In this document: positions 23,797-34,219 of the stretch, in pieces
Position numbering within the stretch: the first letter of the stretch is position 1
Layout: each line of letters begins with the position of its first letter
Assembly: GCA_025716815.1 (NCBI GenBank)
Contig: JAIXMN010000004.1
Location: 1,984,001-2,048,000 of the forward strand
Direction: 5' to 3'
DNA length: 64,000 nt
Source of the DNA: Dichotomocladium elegans
Taxonomy: Eukaryota; Mucoromycota; Mucoromycetes; Mucorales; Lichtheimiaceae
Program-made: the position numbers and the translations under genes
Notes under the pieces: model-generated
Told to the model about the DNA's origin: nothing
Databases searched by the model: none
The model's input: only the letters and a program-made list of their open reading frames with translations

Positions 23797-25100
23797 TTAT
23801 TTGCTACGCTTGAGCAGATTCTGCGCAAGTTGCACCAATGCTGATCGTGCATCCGATGGTGGTAGTGAGTCGACAGCCTCGACAGCTTTGTTGCAGTGGG
23901 ACTCGGCAAGTGCAAGGGTCTTTTTCAGGCCGTCGCCACGGTATACCATCAATCGTGCCTAAAGAGCATGTTCGTTATGACACTTGTTTGATTCCTTTTT
24001 TTTTTCTCTTCTTTTACCTTCTCCTGGTCACCATCTTGGATGAATTGACGCTGGATCAGAGGGATAAGATCAGGAATGGATTCAGATGCAAAAAGCGCAG
24101 GCGCGGTGGGCCGCACCGTATCGTTAAACTCGATCACATCCTCAATAAGCTAAGGTTGCTTTTTTTCGTCAGCCCGTGCATATCATGGAGTGGGATCCCA
24201 TCCTCGTACCTGATGTGCCACGCCAAAATGACGACCAAAGGCATACGCATGCTGCTGAAAACCGGTGTCGCTCAGAACCGCAGCACCCTTGCAGCTCTGA
24301 CCAAAGAGGCTTGCGGTCTTCATATCGATCTGGTCAAGATAATAGTCCACCAGGCCTTTGCCGGAGATATGTTCCTCCCTTTTGACAAGCTGCATCACCT
24401 CTCCCTCGACCAGATTCGCAATGCACGTCGCAATCAGCTCGACGCATTCTGGTTTCCGTAGATAAGCAAGCGCGAGAGATGCACGGGCCAGCAGGAAGTC
24501 GCCGGCCAGAATAGCCATCTTGTTGCCAAACACGGAGGTCTGGTCGTCCAAGATATCGTCGTGAAGCAGCGAGGCTACGTGAATCATTTGGGTGATTTCT
24601 GCGAGGCGCTGCTGCGAGTCGATAATGGTATTGTTGTTGGTAGCCTTGGCCATGAGCAGAACAATCAGCGGCCGGATCTGCTGGCCTGCACCTTCTTCGC
24701 CAATAAAATGAGTCGTCAACGTGTTCAGGAACGGATGGCCGCTGCCGAGTAGCTTGGTGATATTGCCGCGCAGTTCCCAGAGGTCAGGGCCTAGTAACTT
24801 TGCAGGATCCAGGAACTTGCCATTGGTGCTAGCATTCTTATTTCCATCAACCGCAAGCCCCTGGGCTTCGCAGAGCGCATTTTCCCATGTGTTGGCCTGA
24901 CCGGTGAAAGGCATCGTTAAAGGTTGGCCGCTCAGAATCGTACGAAAAGCGTCCAGGCCTTTGCCGAGCGGGCCGTTCGCTAACGCAGCAGCAGCTGCAG
25001 CCGTGACAGAAGGAGAATTGGTTGCAATTCGAAATCGTGGTCTTGTTACATGATAATGTCGATTAATGGCCGTACGCCAGAGCAGAGCAGGTGCTCTCAT
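23797..25100 (-). CDS. Mitochondrial polyprenyl diphosphate synthase subunit, PDSS2/Dlp1-like
   Basis: This family builds the isoprenoid tail of ubiquinone. The protein starts at ATG 25100 with a basic mitochondrial leader (MRAPALLWRTAINRHYHVTR). It shows the prenyltransferase fold: QQRLAEITQMIHVASLLHDD, FGNKMAILAGDFLLARASLA, IANLVEGEVMQL and AYAFGRHFGVAHQ. The second exon gives LIEDVIEFNDTVRPTAPALF and the C-terminal AVEAVDSLPPSDARSAL, ending at TAA 23797-23799. Two catalytic-type enzyme segments are short. After DDILDD the usual Arg-Arg-containing loop is absent, and the second Asp-rich motif with its GKP..DL loop is replaced by EDVIEF-NDTVRP. Those gaps match the non-catalytic partner subunit (human PDSS2, fission yeast Dlp1), although the first DDxxD is kept. 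Function as the regulatory subunit of a heteromer is inference. Confidence 0.8.
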
Positions 25101-25846
25101 TTTTTTTTTCTTTTTTGTATATGTATGTGTGTGCGTGCGCGTGCCCTCTTTTCCCCCACCCAGGTAATAATCAAATCCGCCTCAAGTCTTTCCTACCCAA
25201 CCGCCCTTTCCCCCCCCAATCTTTCCATACCCACTCATTTTTTTTTTTTTGATAGGCTCTACTCACAAAAATGTAGTCACGCCAGGGACATTTGATTTCT
25301 ACAATTTTTATTTATTTTGGGAGAGAAACGGGCCATGTGGGTCGGGAAACAAACGTTTATCGAAAAGAAGCTTGCCATAGGACGGCGTAACTGGTACGCG
25401 TCGGAGTGCAGGAGGCATCGTTTCGTGACCTTCGAGTACCTTCCCACTCCTTTTTCCGGAGGAGAGTGCAAGGATGCGTAGTAAGGCAACGTGAGGAAAC
25501 CAATTACAAGGTTTAGAGGCGATCCAATGAATTCATGCCACTCAAGTTGGACAATTAGTTAGTGAGAGAGGCCCGAGAGTGTTCTGAGAATGCTGGTTTT
25601 CCAGATGGGGATAATAGCTTCCTTCCAGTTGAGACGAGGACTGCACGTATGTACGTATTTGACTTGCGAAAGAGGCGGGAGGTGGTAGTACTCTTCCCTC
25701 CCCTGCCCCATTCTCTTCTGTTGCCCACCTAGTCCGTATGAGTGATATCGACATGGTCTGAGCTGCTAACTCCCATTTCATGGATTGTTCGCATCCGCTG
25801 TTGTTTAATTGAACTGCGACAGCGTCGCACAAGCCGATGTCGTTCC

Positions 25847-25884
<38 letters not shown>

Positions 25885-26293
25885 GTGTCTCTGCGACCTA
25901 TTCATTTGCTTCGTCTAGCAGACGTGTTTCGAAGTTGAGACAATGGAATTGGGAAGCAATTGAAGAAGGGAGATAAGCATCGTGAGACCCGGTTTTCTTT
26001 TTTTTTGAATGCCGTGATTTAGCAGAAGCGTGAGCGATGCGCAGATTGAAATAATCCATTCACCGTTCACTACCCCTTTGAACCATCTGCAAGTAGGTCC
26101 GTTCATACGGTTGATATATTCTGCCGCAAAAAGGCTGCGCTGTCACACGGGGTATTTTTTTATTTTCCAGCCAGCGAAAAAAAAGGGGGAGGGTGGGCGG
26201 TTGGTGGGCGGGATGTGATGTTTGAATCTGCAACCGACGTTGTGCAAGCGACAGTAGGTTTCGTTCTTCTTCCTCTTTTTCTTCTATCCATCG
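25101..26293. other. Divergent intergenic region, 1.2 kb
   Basis: This is the upstream region of both the prenyl synthase (minus) and elongase (plus) genes. It contains poly-T/poly-A runs and a CT microsatellite. I see no gene. Confidence 0.5.
25849..25882. repeat. CT dinucleotide microsatellite
   Basis: About 17 uninterrupted CT units lie about 410 bp upstream of the elongase start codon. Confidence 0.9.
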
Positions 26294-27438
26294 ATGGCGG
26301 CCGTTGCTCCTGCGCTTGACTTCAGCATCGATAGACCTTTTGGCGTCTATTTGTATGACTACTTCGATAAGGCATACACTGCAGTGACTGGCAAGTCAGC
26401 CTACGACTTTGCTTTTGTTGAGGGCGAGACGCCTTTGTCGACCACGCCTGAAGGTTTGTTTATCGTCCTCTGATATCAGAAGGAGGAGAGGGGAATGAGG
26501 AAGGTTATGCGAACTAGAGTATCTAATCTCGCTCTTTTAGTCCTGATCGGCTGCGTGACCTATCTGGTCGTCATCTTTGGTGGTCGATTCATGTTGAGCG
26601 AATCTTCACCCTACCATCCCAAGTTCATCTTCCGGTTGCACAACTTGCTACTCACACTCGTCTCTGGAGCACTGCTGCTCCTTCTGGTGGAGCAGCTTGT
26701 TCCCCAGCTTGCTCGCCATGGATTGTATTATACCATCTGTTCAAGTGAAGCATGGACCTCGAAGCATGAGCTTTTGTATTACCTCAATTATCTGGTCAAA
26801 TGGTGGGAGCTGGCAGACACCGTGTTTTTGGTCCTGAAGAAGAAGAAGCTTGGTAAGAGATTGGATTTTGGGGAGAGACGCGCCTGCGCGTGTATACTGA
26901 CATGATGGGTTAGAGTTCCTCCATTACTTTCACCATAGCATGACAATGGTCCTATGCTACACTCAATTAGTTGGTCGTACCACGGTCGTAAGTAGCTCGG
27001 TTATCTATGGAACGCGATAAAAAAAAAAAAAGTGAAAGACGGTCCATTGACTCATCTACTGCTTAGTCCTGGGTGCCTATCGTGCTCAATTTGACTGTTC
27101 ACGTGCTGATGTATTATTACTACTTCCGTACTGCCTCGGGCGCCAAGATCTGGTGGAAAAAGTACCTCACCACCATGCAGATCATCCAGTTCGTGATCGA
27201 TCTTGTTGTTATCTACAGCTGCACCTATACCTTCTATGCCACCAAGTACGCTCTCAACCTGCCCAACTTTGGCACCTGCTCCGGTGGCGAAGGAGCCGCC
27301 TGGTTCGGTTGCGCTCTGCTCAGTTCGTACTTGTTGCTCTTTATCAACTTTTACCGCATGACCTACAACAGCAAGAAGAAGGTCGCTGCTGCCAATGGCA
27401 CTGCGACTGCCACTGCTAAGAAAAGCAAGAAAATTTAG
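26294..27438 (+). CDS. ELO-family fatty acid elongase (3-ketoacyl-CoA synthase)
   Basis: This condenses malonyl-CoA with acyl-CoA in the ER, the first step of very-long-chain fatty acid elongation, supplying sphingolipids. The histidine box HYFHHSMTM is present. So are the preceding family block (KHELLYYLNYLVKWWELADT, VFLVLKKKKLEFLH) and the NLTVHVLMYYYYF and WWKKYLTTMQIIQF segments, with about seven hydrophobic helices. The C-terminus is Lys-rich (KKSKKI), consistent with ER retrieval. Exons are 26294-26452, 26541-26852, 26914-26987 and 27067-27438; each junction restores the frame. The start ATG 26294 gives MAAVAPALDFSIDRPFG. Chain-length specificity was not assigned. Confidence 0.92.
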
Positions 27439-27466
27439 AAACAAATGCATCGCTCTTCCCTCTCCA

Positions 27467-27507
27467 GTCCCGTCCCGTCCCGTCGCGTCGCGTCGCGTCG
27501 CGTCCCC
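27467..27507. repeat. GTCCC/GTCGC pentanucleotide minisatellite
   Basis: About eight tandem pentamers, first GTCCC then GTCGC, lie just after the elongase stop, probably in its 3' UTR. Confidence 0.85.
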
Positions 27508-27548
27508 TCCACCTATGCTTTCCTCTCTTGCTCCGCATCTTCTTACAG

Positions 27549-27570
27549 TAAATAAATAAATAAATAAAAA
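27549..27570. repeat. TAAA tetranucleotide repeat
   Basis: Five tandem TAAA units lie downstream of the elongase stop. They also supply AATAAA-like polyadenylation sequences. Confidence 0.75.
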
Positions 27571-27800
27571 AGGTGAAAAAGGTATTAAGGATCTTTTTCT
27601 TATTTATTTACTTGAACAACGGCACAATAAAACGGAGTGGGAACAGAGATGATTGTGAGATACGGGGAACATGAAATGTCGGAATGGTTGTGTATGTGTG
27701 TGTATGTGTGCCTGAAATGAAGGTATCTCTTTCCTCTTTATACGTACAGCATGAGCGGAATGAACATGTTTGGTTGTTAGATATTTGTCTCTGTCTCTCT

Positions 27801-30800
27801 CTATACGCGCTCATTCAGGTGCTGCTGCGAATTCGAGTCGCTGTTGATGCTGGAGAAGCTCTGTCGGCGATTGAACATGTGCGAGAACCCTCCTGTGTTG
27901 CTCCGCTGGATAGGACCTCCTGGGTTCTTCTCGGACGGGAACAGGGGGCCGCCTGGCGAGGGGGGCATGGTCTTTGTGGCGTTGTCTAGGGATCGGAAGA
28001 TCTCGTCATCGACATAATATGCCTTGAAGAGATGCTCGAGCGTGTGCATGCGCTCCTCGACGCGGGCGAGGCGCATGGCCTCGGGCTCATAGCCTCTGCT
28101 CTCGCTGTCAGCGCGGAGAAGCGGATTGACTAGCGGGACATCCGAGCCCGATGTCCTAAAGTTCGTCTGGAGGCCTCGGAGCAGCGAACGCTTCATGTCA
28201 CCGACAGACCAGCGGTGGACAACGCCCCACGGCGATTGAGGTCGGAAACCAAAGAGCCAGGCCTGGACAGCGACAAGCAAACCAAAGATACCACCGACAA
28301 AGCCAAGACCGTTGAGGAGGGTATACATCTTCACCTCGCGGTCAATAAATGTCGCATAAGCATCAGGATAAACGGCCATGAAACCAATGTCCGCGTGGGT
28401 CTGAGCATAACTGGGATTCGGAGCCTCCGCACGGAACGTCGACTCGATCTCAGGCGTCGAGTTTGTAATCGGCGCAAAGCCAACATAGTTCCAGCCCACA
28501 GACTGCAAGTATCGATGGTCGACCAAGGAATAGCTCAGCGCGCTGTACGTCGAAGGCTCGATTTCGTAAATGTTGCTGGTCGAGATGTCGTTGCGTTCAT
28601 TGTTCTGCCACGTGAGCACGTCAAAATCGGACATAATCACAGGGATGTCGTCGTTGATATTGTACACCTTCACGTTCGGGTCCATCGCCTTCGGGTACAC
28701 CGAGACGTGGACGCGTCCATACGTGATCGCCGGATCGCCAAAGAAACTAAACAGCAACCGAGAACCATTATTCGCTCCCGACGTGGATGTCATCAAAAAG
28801 CTGGCATCGCTGCGGAATAAGTAGCAGCTCACCCCACCAAGGTTAGATGCAAACGTGGGCGTGAAGATGCTCATGTTGAGCGGCTGAATAAAGTTCGTGC
28901 ATGAATAACCTGTGTCTGTCTGGCAGACAACTCCTGGTTCGCGGGGATCGTTGGGGCCGTACGAGGGGAACCCATCAAAACAGAACCGTACATCTATTTC
29001 TTGGCTTAATACAAATCTTTCTCTATCATCATAGACATTCTGGATGTGGGGGTAAGCGTTGCGATTCCTTTACCTGGCACCTCGACCTGGGCAGCCGATT
29101 CCTCGATGCGCTGTGTAACATTCGGACTGTAGATGGCTTGACGGATCACAAACGCAAGGAAAAGCGCAAAGATAAACAACAAAAAGACTTGACACACAAT
29201 CCTTGCTGTTTCGGCCCAGATTGGCTCACCCGTACTACATTTTACACATGTCCAAATTAGGGTCGTGTCGACAATCTTAGCTCTGAGCAAAATATGCTCT
29301 GATCATTACCGAGGTTTCCAAATGTCATGATGAATGCGCACCACAAACCAGCGAAAGTACGACTGGAAACGCCAGAGTAGGAACAGGATGATGCAGAGAA
29401 GTGCAACACCTGCAATCGTCACACCTGCAATAAGGCCAGCAGATGCGCCGGAGCTCGATGAGCTGGACTCGCTGTCATCGAATGACTGCAACCATGAAGA
29501 ACTGGACAGACTAAATGTGTTGATGTCGTTATAATACGTGTTCAAGGCAGAACCTAAAAAGGAAAAAAAAATCGCGATTTTTGAGTACACAAGCTGAGTG
29601 GCGATCACCTCCCCCCCACTGTTTCTGATATGTTTCGTTATGGTCCTACCAAAAGCGACAGTCAAATGCTCGCCGTCGAGAAGACCTCCAACCGCGTAGG
29701 AGCGGCGGGAAGGGGGAATGCCACCCACTGCAGGGATTGTCCAGGTCCAGGATGTAGTGTCCAGGATAGCGACAGCATTCAGATACATCCGGTTGCGCAT
29801 GTCCGCACCGTTGTCGCCTAGAAATTTGAAGGCAGGTGAGCAACACTGAAGTAGCCACGTGGGGACGATTGGCTGGGTTTCGTACCTCCAAAGACGACGA
29901 TCTTGTTGTCGCTCGCTTTTGGGGGGTGGGGGAGGGGAGGACAATGAAAATAAAAAGAAATTAGCTTGGTGTCGCGGAGTTGCATTGCATATCTGTTAAA
30001 CGAGCAAAACTTACTGACGACGGCATTATGAGCAGACCGGGTCGAAGGATACGTGCCAGTCGTGCTGTCGGGTTGGGTGGCCTGAACGGACCATGCCCGA
30101 GCCTTGGTATCGTAGATCAGAACTTGTTGCATGGTCGCTAAGCTACTGCCTGTCTGCCCGTTGTTATTTGTCAGAACGACGCCACCAATCACCACCAATT
30201 TGCCATCGCTGCTCGGTTATATTAATATATAAAAAAAAAAAAATCGCCCCGTGTCGGAGAAACACAAATTAGTTTGCTTCATCGAATACCCAGTACGACA
30301 GGTGCAAGTTATCTTCGATAGCATACGACGACGAATCTTTACCTTAAGAGGGAAGCAGTATGGCCATAGCGAGGCTGGTTTGGACTCTGCAACTGCGTGA
30401 ATGTGAAAGTGGAGGTATCAAGAGCGTAGAAGTCGGAAAAGACAGCAGATTGATTCAGGGCGCCGCCGAAAATATAGATGGTGCTGCTGTTATCGTAGGT
30501 TGCGCTGAAGAGCTGACGGTTAAGCGGGACATTGGTCACGTTAGTGTTGTTGTTGTTGGCCCACGAGCTCCAGGTCTGCTGGTCGAAATTGTAAGAGTAC
30601 AACTGGAGAGGCAGCGCCTGATTATTGGTGGTTGCTGACATGCCTCCCAAGAGCATCATGGTGCTTCCCGAGCTTGAGATGACGGCCTGTCCATACCGGT
30701 TAGGTGGGCCAGGACTTTTTTGCGGAACTTTCTGCCAGGTATAGCTTGTCGCGGTTTGCGTGAGCTGATACATGTTGCTCGTGTATGATTCTGTCGAATT

Positions 30801-30959
30801 TTCACCACCATATATGAAGAGTGAACTGCCGCGTGATGCAAAGGCGCTGCCGCCCTGGAACGGCAGTGAACTCATAAAGTTGGGAACATAGAAATACGCA
30901 TGCGTCAGAGACGCTGACCAGAGGGCGGCTAGTAGCAGCAAACCAAGTGATGGTTTCAT
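27801..30959 (-). CDS. Kelch-propeller ectodomain protein with three transmembrane helices
   Basis: The ATG at 30959 begins a clear signal peptide (MKPSLGLLLLAALWSASLTHA). About six Kelch repeats follow (cores LFIYGG, MMLLGG, IYIFGG, LVVIGG, IVVFGG, LTVAFG), forming an extracellular beta-propeller with many N-glycosylation sites. TM1 (GLIAGVTIAGVALLCIILFL) is near 29440. A 75-nt intron (29233-29307) joins HHDIWKPR to TGEPIWAETARI, linking what otherwise look like two genes. TM2 (VCQVFLLFIFALFLAFVI) follows. A second extracellular domain (DVRFCFDGFPSYGPNDP ...) comes next, then TM3 (LLNGLGFVGGIFGLLVAVQA) and a cytosolic tail with a coiled-coil stretch and Ser/Pro-rich end. The function is unknown; surface adhesion or cell-wall sensing would be a guess. 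The single-gene model is supported by the absence of an ATG in the 29006-29290 exon. Confidence 0.75.
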
Positions 30960-33058
30960 GAACAGAGAGTGTGCTCAAGAAAGAGTGCGATAAGAAGAAA
31001 TGAAAGGAAAGCGGGAGTCAGGGAGAAAGTGGATGTTCAGTACTGGAAGAGAAAGAAAGAAGAGAGGTAATTTAGCAACACCTACAAGACGGTGGGATGC
31101 CAAAGTAAAAAAAAAAATTAGGGAGACTCTATGCGGTATAGGGTACAGTTCAAAGTGGAGATCGAAAAGCATGCTTGTCTAGGCATCTGAATTATCGACT
31201 TCTAGACACGCACCACTGTTCTCATACTAAGTCTTTCTTGGTCAAGGATGTTTAATTTGCGTTTTCTTTCAATGCCCGCAGTCTTCGTCCTTTTTTTCGG
31301 TTTGTTACTGTACGGCTTTATCCATGGTATGTGACATGCTCCTGCCGCTTCCTGCAGAGACAAGGGGAAGGAAAAAAGTGAGCAAGGAGAGGGGTCCAGA
31401 TCTCGTAATCCACTCCTACTTTGCCTGTACCTTAAGAGGCAGCTTCTCGACGAGGAACTCCTTTCAGCACTAGAGTTCTTCACGTTCCCAATACTTATCA
31501 TTTAAAAGCTCTGACCTCGCGCTCCCCGCTCCTTTGCTCGACCATCGCTGTGTTGAGGGTCCCGAATCTTGGATCTGGAGAGTGACCGTTTGTCCAACCG
31601 AATTATCTTCACAGCACAAACTCAGCTTAGAAACCGAGTGCGCCTTTGTTTATAAAGCGAATAAAAACCTAATTACAGTCATCACAGACACAAGCAAAAA
31701 GTGAAATGAGTTCATTCCCAGAATCTTAACAGGGCTGGTTCAGCAAAAGTGATTTGTTTTCTAAGAGAACAAAGCTTCCTAGTTATGGACAGTAAGTGCA
31801 GTACTATAAATAATGCACGCTTATTTTAGGTGGCGCTTCTGACTTAACCATTATGAGCGGTGTTGGATGTGACAGCGTGTTCATTTTACTTTACCTTATG
31901 TCTATGTGCAGTATTCATACGGGGCGTCCCGGGCGGATGGAGAGACGCGCTACCGCAGGCACGCGTGCACACAGAGCTGTTATTTAATTCAGCAATGTCA
32001 CTAAACCACAAATAGTGCATAAACCAGCCTAGGTCTGTTCTCCAAACTTCCCACCCTACCCCTTTATTAGCAATGTGTTATACAATGAAACTGGCGCCTT
32101 ATTTGCGCGACAAGATGATAAATATCATTCAATTATTTATGATCGGCAGCTTGTTATAGTCACTCCCCGCACAGGCTGCTAAGTTGTATGCATTAAAGCA
32201 AATGTATCATTCCCTTATCAGTTATGGCCGCTGCTATTGCGCTAAACGATATATCGAAACATCGATTTGCCGTTAACCGTAGGGTATCCGGGATTGCTTC
32301 TTTAGCTATTAGTAAAAAAAAAACGCTATAGATAGCCATTTCCTGGATAAACCTCTCTGCCCTGAGGGCGATATTGTGATAAATCATGGTTGATCTCGTG
32401 ACTGTAGCTATTACCATTGGTTTCTGTTGTGGTGATTTATCTTAGAGTCGGATAGATATGGGTCGTTGGTGTAGTAAGATGTATCATGAGCATTTTACTC
32501 CTAGTCCTGATTCTCCTTCCATTGCTGTTGTTTCGGAGCATAGCTAATATTGCTCGTGCTTAGTCAGAATTTGTTCAAGAAATACGTATATTCTGCTTGT
32601 GTTACTGACAAAGGGGGACGTTCTGTAGTTTTCTGCCACCTATCCGGGCATAAATATGCGTGATCAAGTTTCAGAGATTTTGAGACTTGCGCAAGGATAG
32701 GTGGCCTCATAGCTCGAACCTATTGCTTCAATGACATAGCATTATCGTACTATGTATGGGGGGGGGAAAGACCGGTTCGGTAACAATGGATTCCCCACCC
32801 CCTTTTTTAAATATATACGTTTGCCATGGGGATATGAAACTCTAAGGAAAATGGGGGACAGGACTACTCCTGACTGGACACTGCCCTTCCCTCGTGTGAC
32901 CAAGGAGAGATGGATGCCTGTCACTACCTGATATTTCTTTTGGTCTACATATCTGAGAGAGACGTGTTTATTTTTCGAAAATACGAAAAAGATTATAGTA
33001 AATGTGATAATGATAATAGTAAGAAATTTGTTAAAGTTACAAATACGAAGCGAGAAGA
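30960..33058. other. 2.1-kb AT-rich intergenic region
   Basis: This lies between the Kelch gene promoter and the 3' end of the next minus-strand gene. Reading frames are short and unsupported. I see no RNA gene or mobile element here. Confidence 0.5.
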
Positions 33059-34219
33059 TCACTGAGGGAGTAGTGCAACACGGTCTTCCATCCACTTTCG
33101 ACTATCTTTCCAACGTCTACGCTCCTCTTCAAGCTGTTCCATTCTCTTTGCTGCCGCTTTCTTCTGTCTCATGACGTTTTCCAGCCTTATGCGTGTGTTC
33201 CGCTCCTCAGTAAGTTGTGCTTCAAGAAGCATGATCTTTTTACGGAGCAACTTGTCCTTGCCGGCCGTGTCCAGCAGATCGCCACCCTCCATGGCAGGCG
33301 GGCAAGATAATCGCCGCTGGCGGAGGCGCAGATCTGCATGCTGCACCGCTGTCGCTCGCTGGCGACAATGGGGACAAGTATTTACGCCAACTTGAGCAAC
33401 AGGGATGTCATTGGCTTTTTTGTTGGCATTTACTTCCTCCTCGTCGTTCTCCTTCTTTCGCTGCTGCTGCTGCTGCTGCTGTTGCTGCATATGTCGAGCA
33501 CGCACTATCGATCTACGCTTCAACGCTGCTTCTGGAACGGAACGTAATGGATGAAAATGCTGCTCTTCAAACTGTTGCGAGGCAGCTGCGATGGCAGCAG
33601 AGGCCACCGCCTCAGGAAGAGGAGACGGGCGCCTTGGCCTGGCCGTTGATTTCGCGGGGATGACAGGTGGAGAAAGCATTGGAAAGGAAACCTCTGGCGG
33701 CGGCAACGACTGCTTCTTATGAGAAGCAGGGACAGGTGGCAACGGAACAGGTGAGGGGGTATAGTGAACATCCTTGTCTGTCGAGTATTCGCTATAGACA
33801 CCAGAGTCTCGCAGCGAGGGGGGGTGGTATGTAGGCAACGGAATGTGTCGACCACTACTTCCCTTGCTTGAGACTGATCCATTATCCGTGATCTGGACCG
33901 TAGTAGACCGCTTTCGGAATTTGTTTAGAAGACGTGATGCACGTCGCTGTTGTTGATGATGTCGCCCTAGCGATCTCTTTGCGAAGTCTTCTGGACTCGT
34001 CGACGCAAGAAACTCGGCAAGAACCAAAATATTACTGCGCGGGTGGGTATCCACCGAGCTCGTCATTGAGCGCCCCATACTGCTGGCGTCATCATCTGTT
34101 GCGATGTCGGCTGTCAATGTAGAGTTGTTCTCGTGCATGCCGTCATCATCATCATCGAAGAATGTCATATTGTTCGTAGGGCGTAAAGTAGCGCGCTGCT
34201 GGTTCATTTGATGCGACAT
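33059..34219 (-). CDS. Hypothetical basic coiled-coil protein with poly-Gln tract
   Basis: The chosen start is ATG 34219 (MSHQMNQQRATLRPTNNM). The open frame extends upstream to 34402, but that part is hydrophobic and looks like UTR. Visible features run in this order: a poly-Asp patch; a conserved-looking NILVLAEFLASTSPEDFAK segment; a Pro-rich middle (PSPVPLPPVP); poly-Gln at about 33489-33460; a possible zinc-binding NTCPHCRQR; and a C-terminal coiled coil (MLLEAQLTEERNTRIRLEN ... KRMEQLEEERRRW). It has no recognised catalytic domain. The segment near LAEFL resembles a motif in other fungal proteins of unknown role. It is a single exon of about 386 codons. Confidence 0.7.
   Translation of the reverse strand: MSHQMNQQRATLRPTNNMTFFDDDDDGMHENNSTLTADIATDDDASSMGRSMTSSVDTHPRSNILVLAEFLASTSPEDFAKRSLGRHHQQQRRASRLLNKFRKRSTTVQITDNGSVSSKGSSGRHIPLPTYHPPSLRDSGVYSEYSTDKDVHYTPSPVPLPPVPASHKKQSLPPPEVSFPMLSPPVIPAKSTARPRRPSPLPEAVASAAIAAASQQFEEQHFHPLRSVPEAALKRRSIVRARHMQQQQQQQQQRKKENDEEEVNANKKANDIPVAQVGVNTCPHCRQRATAVQHADLRLRQRRLSCPPAMEGGDLLDTAGKDKLLRKKIMLLEAQLTEERNTRIRLENVMRQKKAAAKRMEQLEEERRRWKDSRKWMEDRVALLPQ
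33460..33489 (-). repeat. CAG trinucleotide repeat (poly-Gln)
   Basis: CTG units on the plus strand encode about nine consecutive glutamines in the coiled-coil hypothetical protein. Confidence 0.85.

Larger units (their letters stand above)
27439..27800. other. Convergent 3' intergenic region with short tandem repeats
   Basis: This is the shared downstream region of the elongase and Kelch genes. It holds the GTCCC/GTCGC and TAAA repeats described separately. Confidence 0.5.

Noticed and set aside
29006..29290. Independent small membrane-protein gene
   Set aside because: No ATG is present at its start, and a canonical 75-nt intron joins it in frame to the Kelch exons, so it was merged with that gene.
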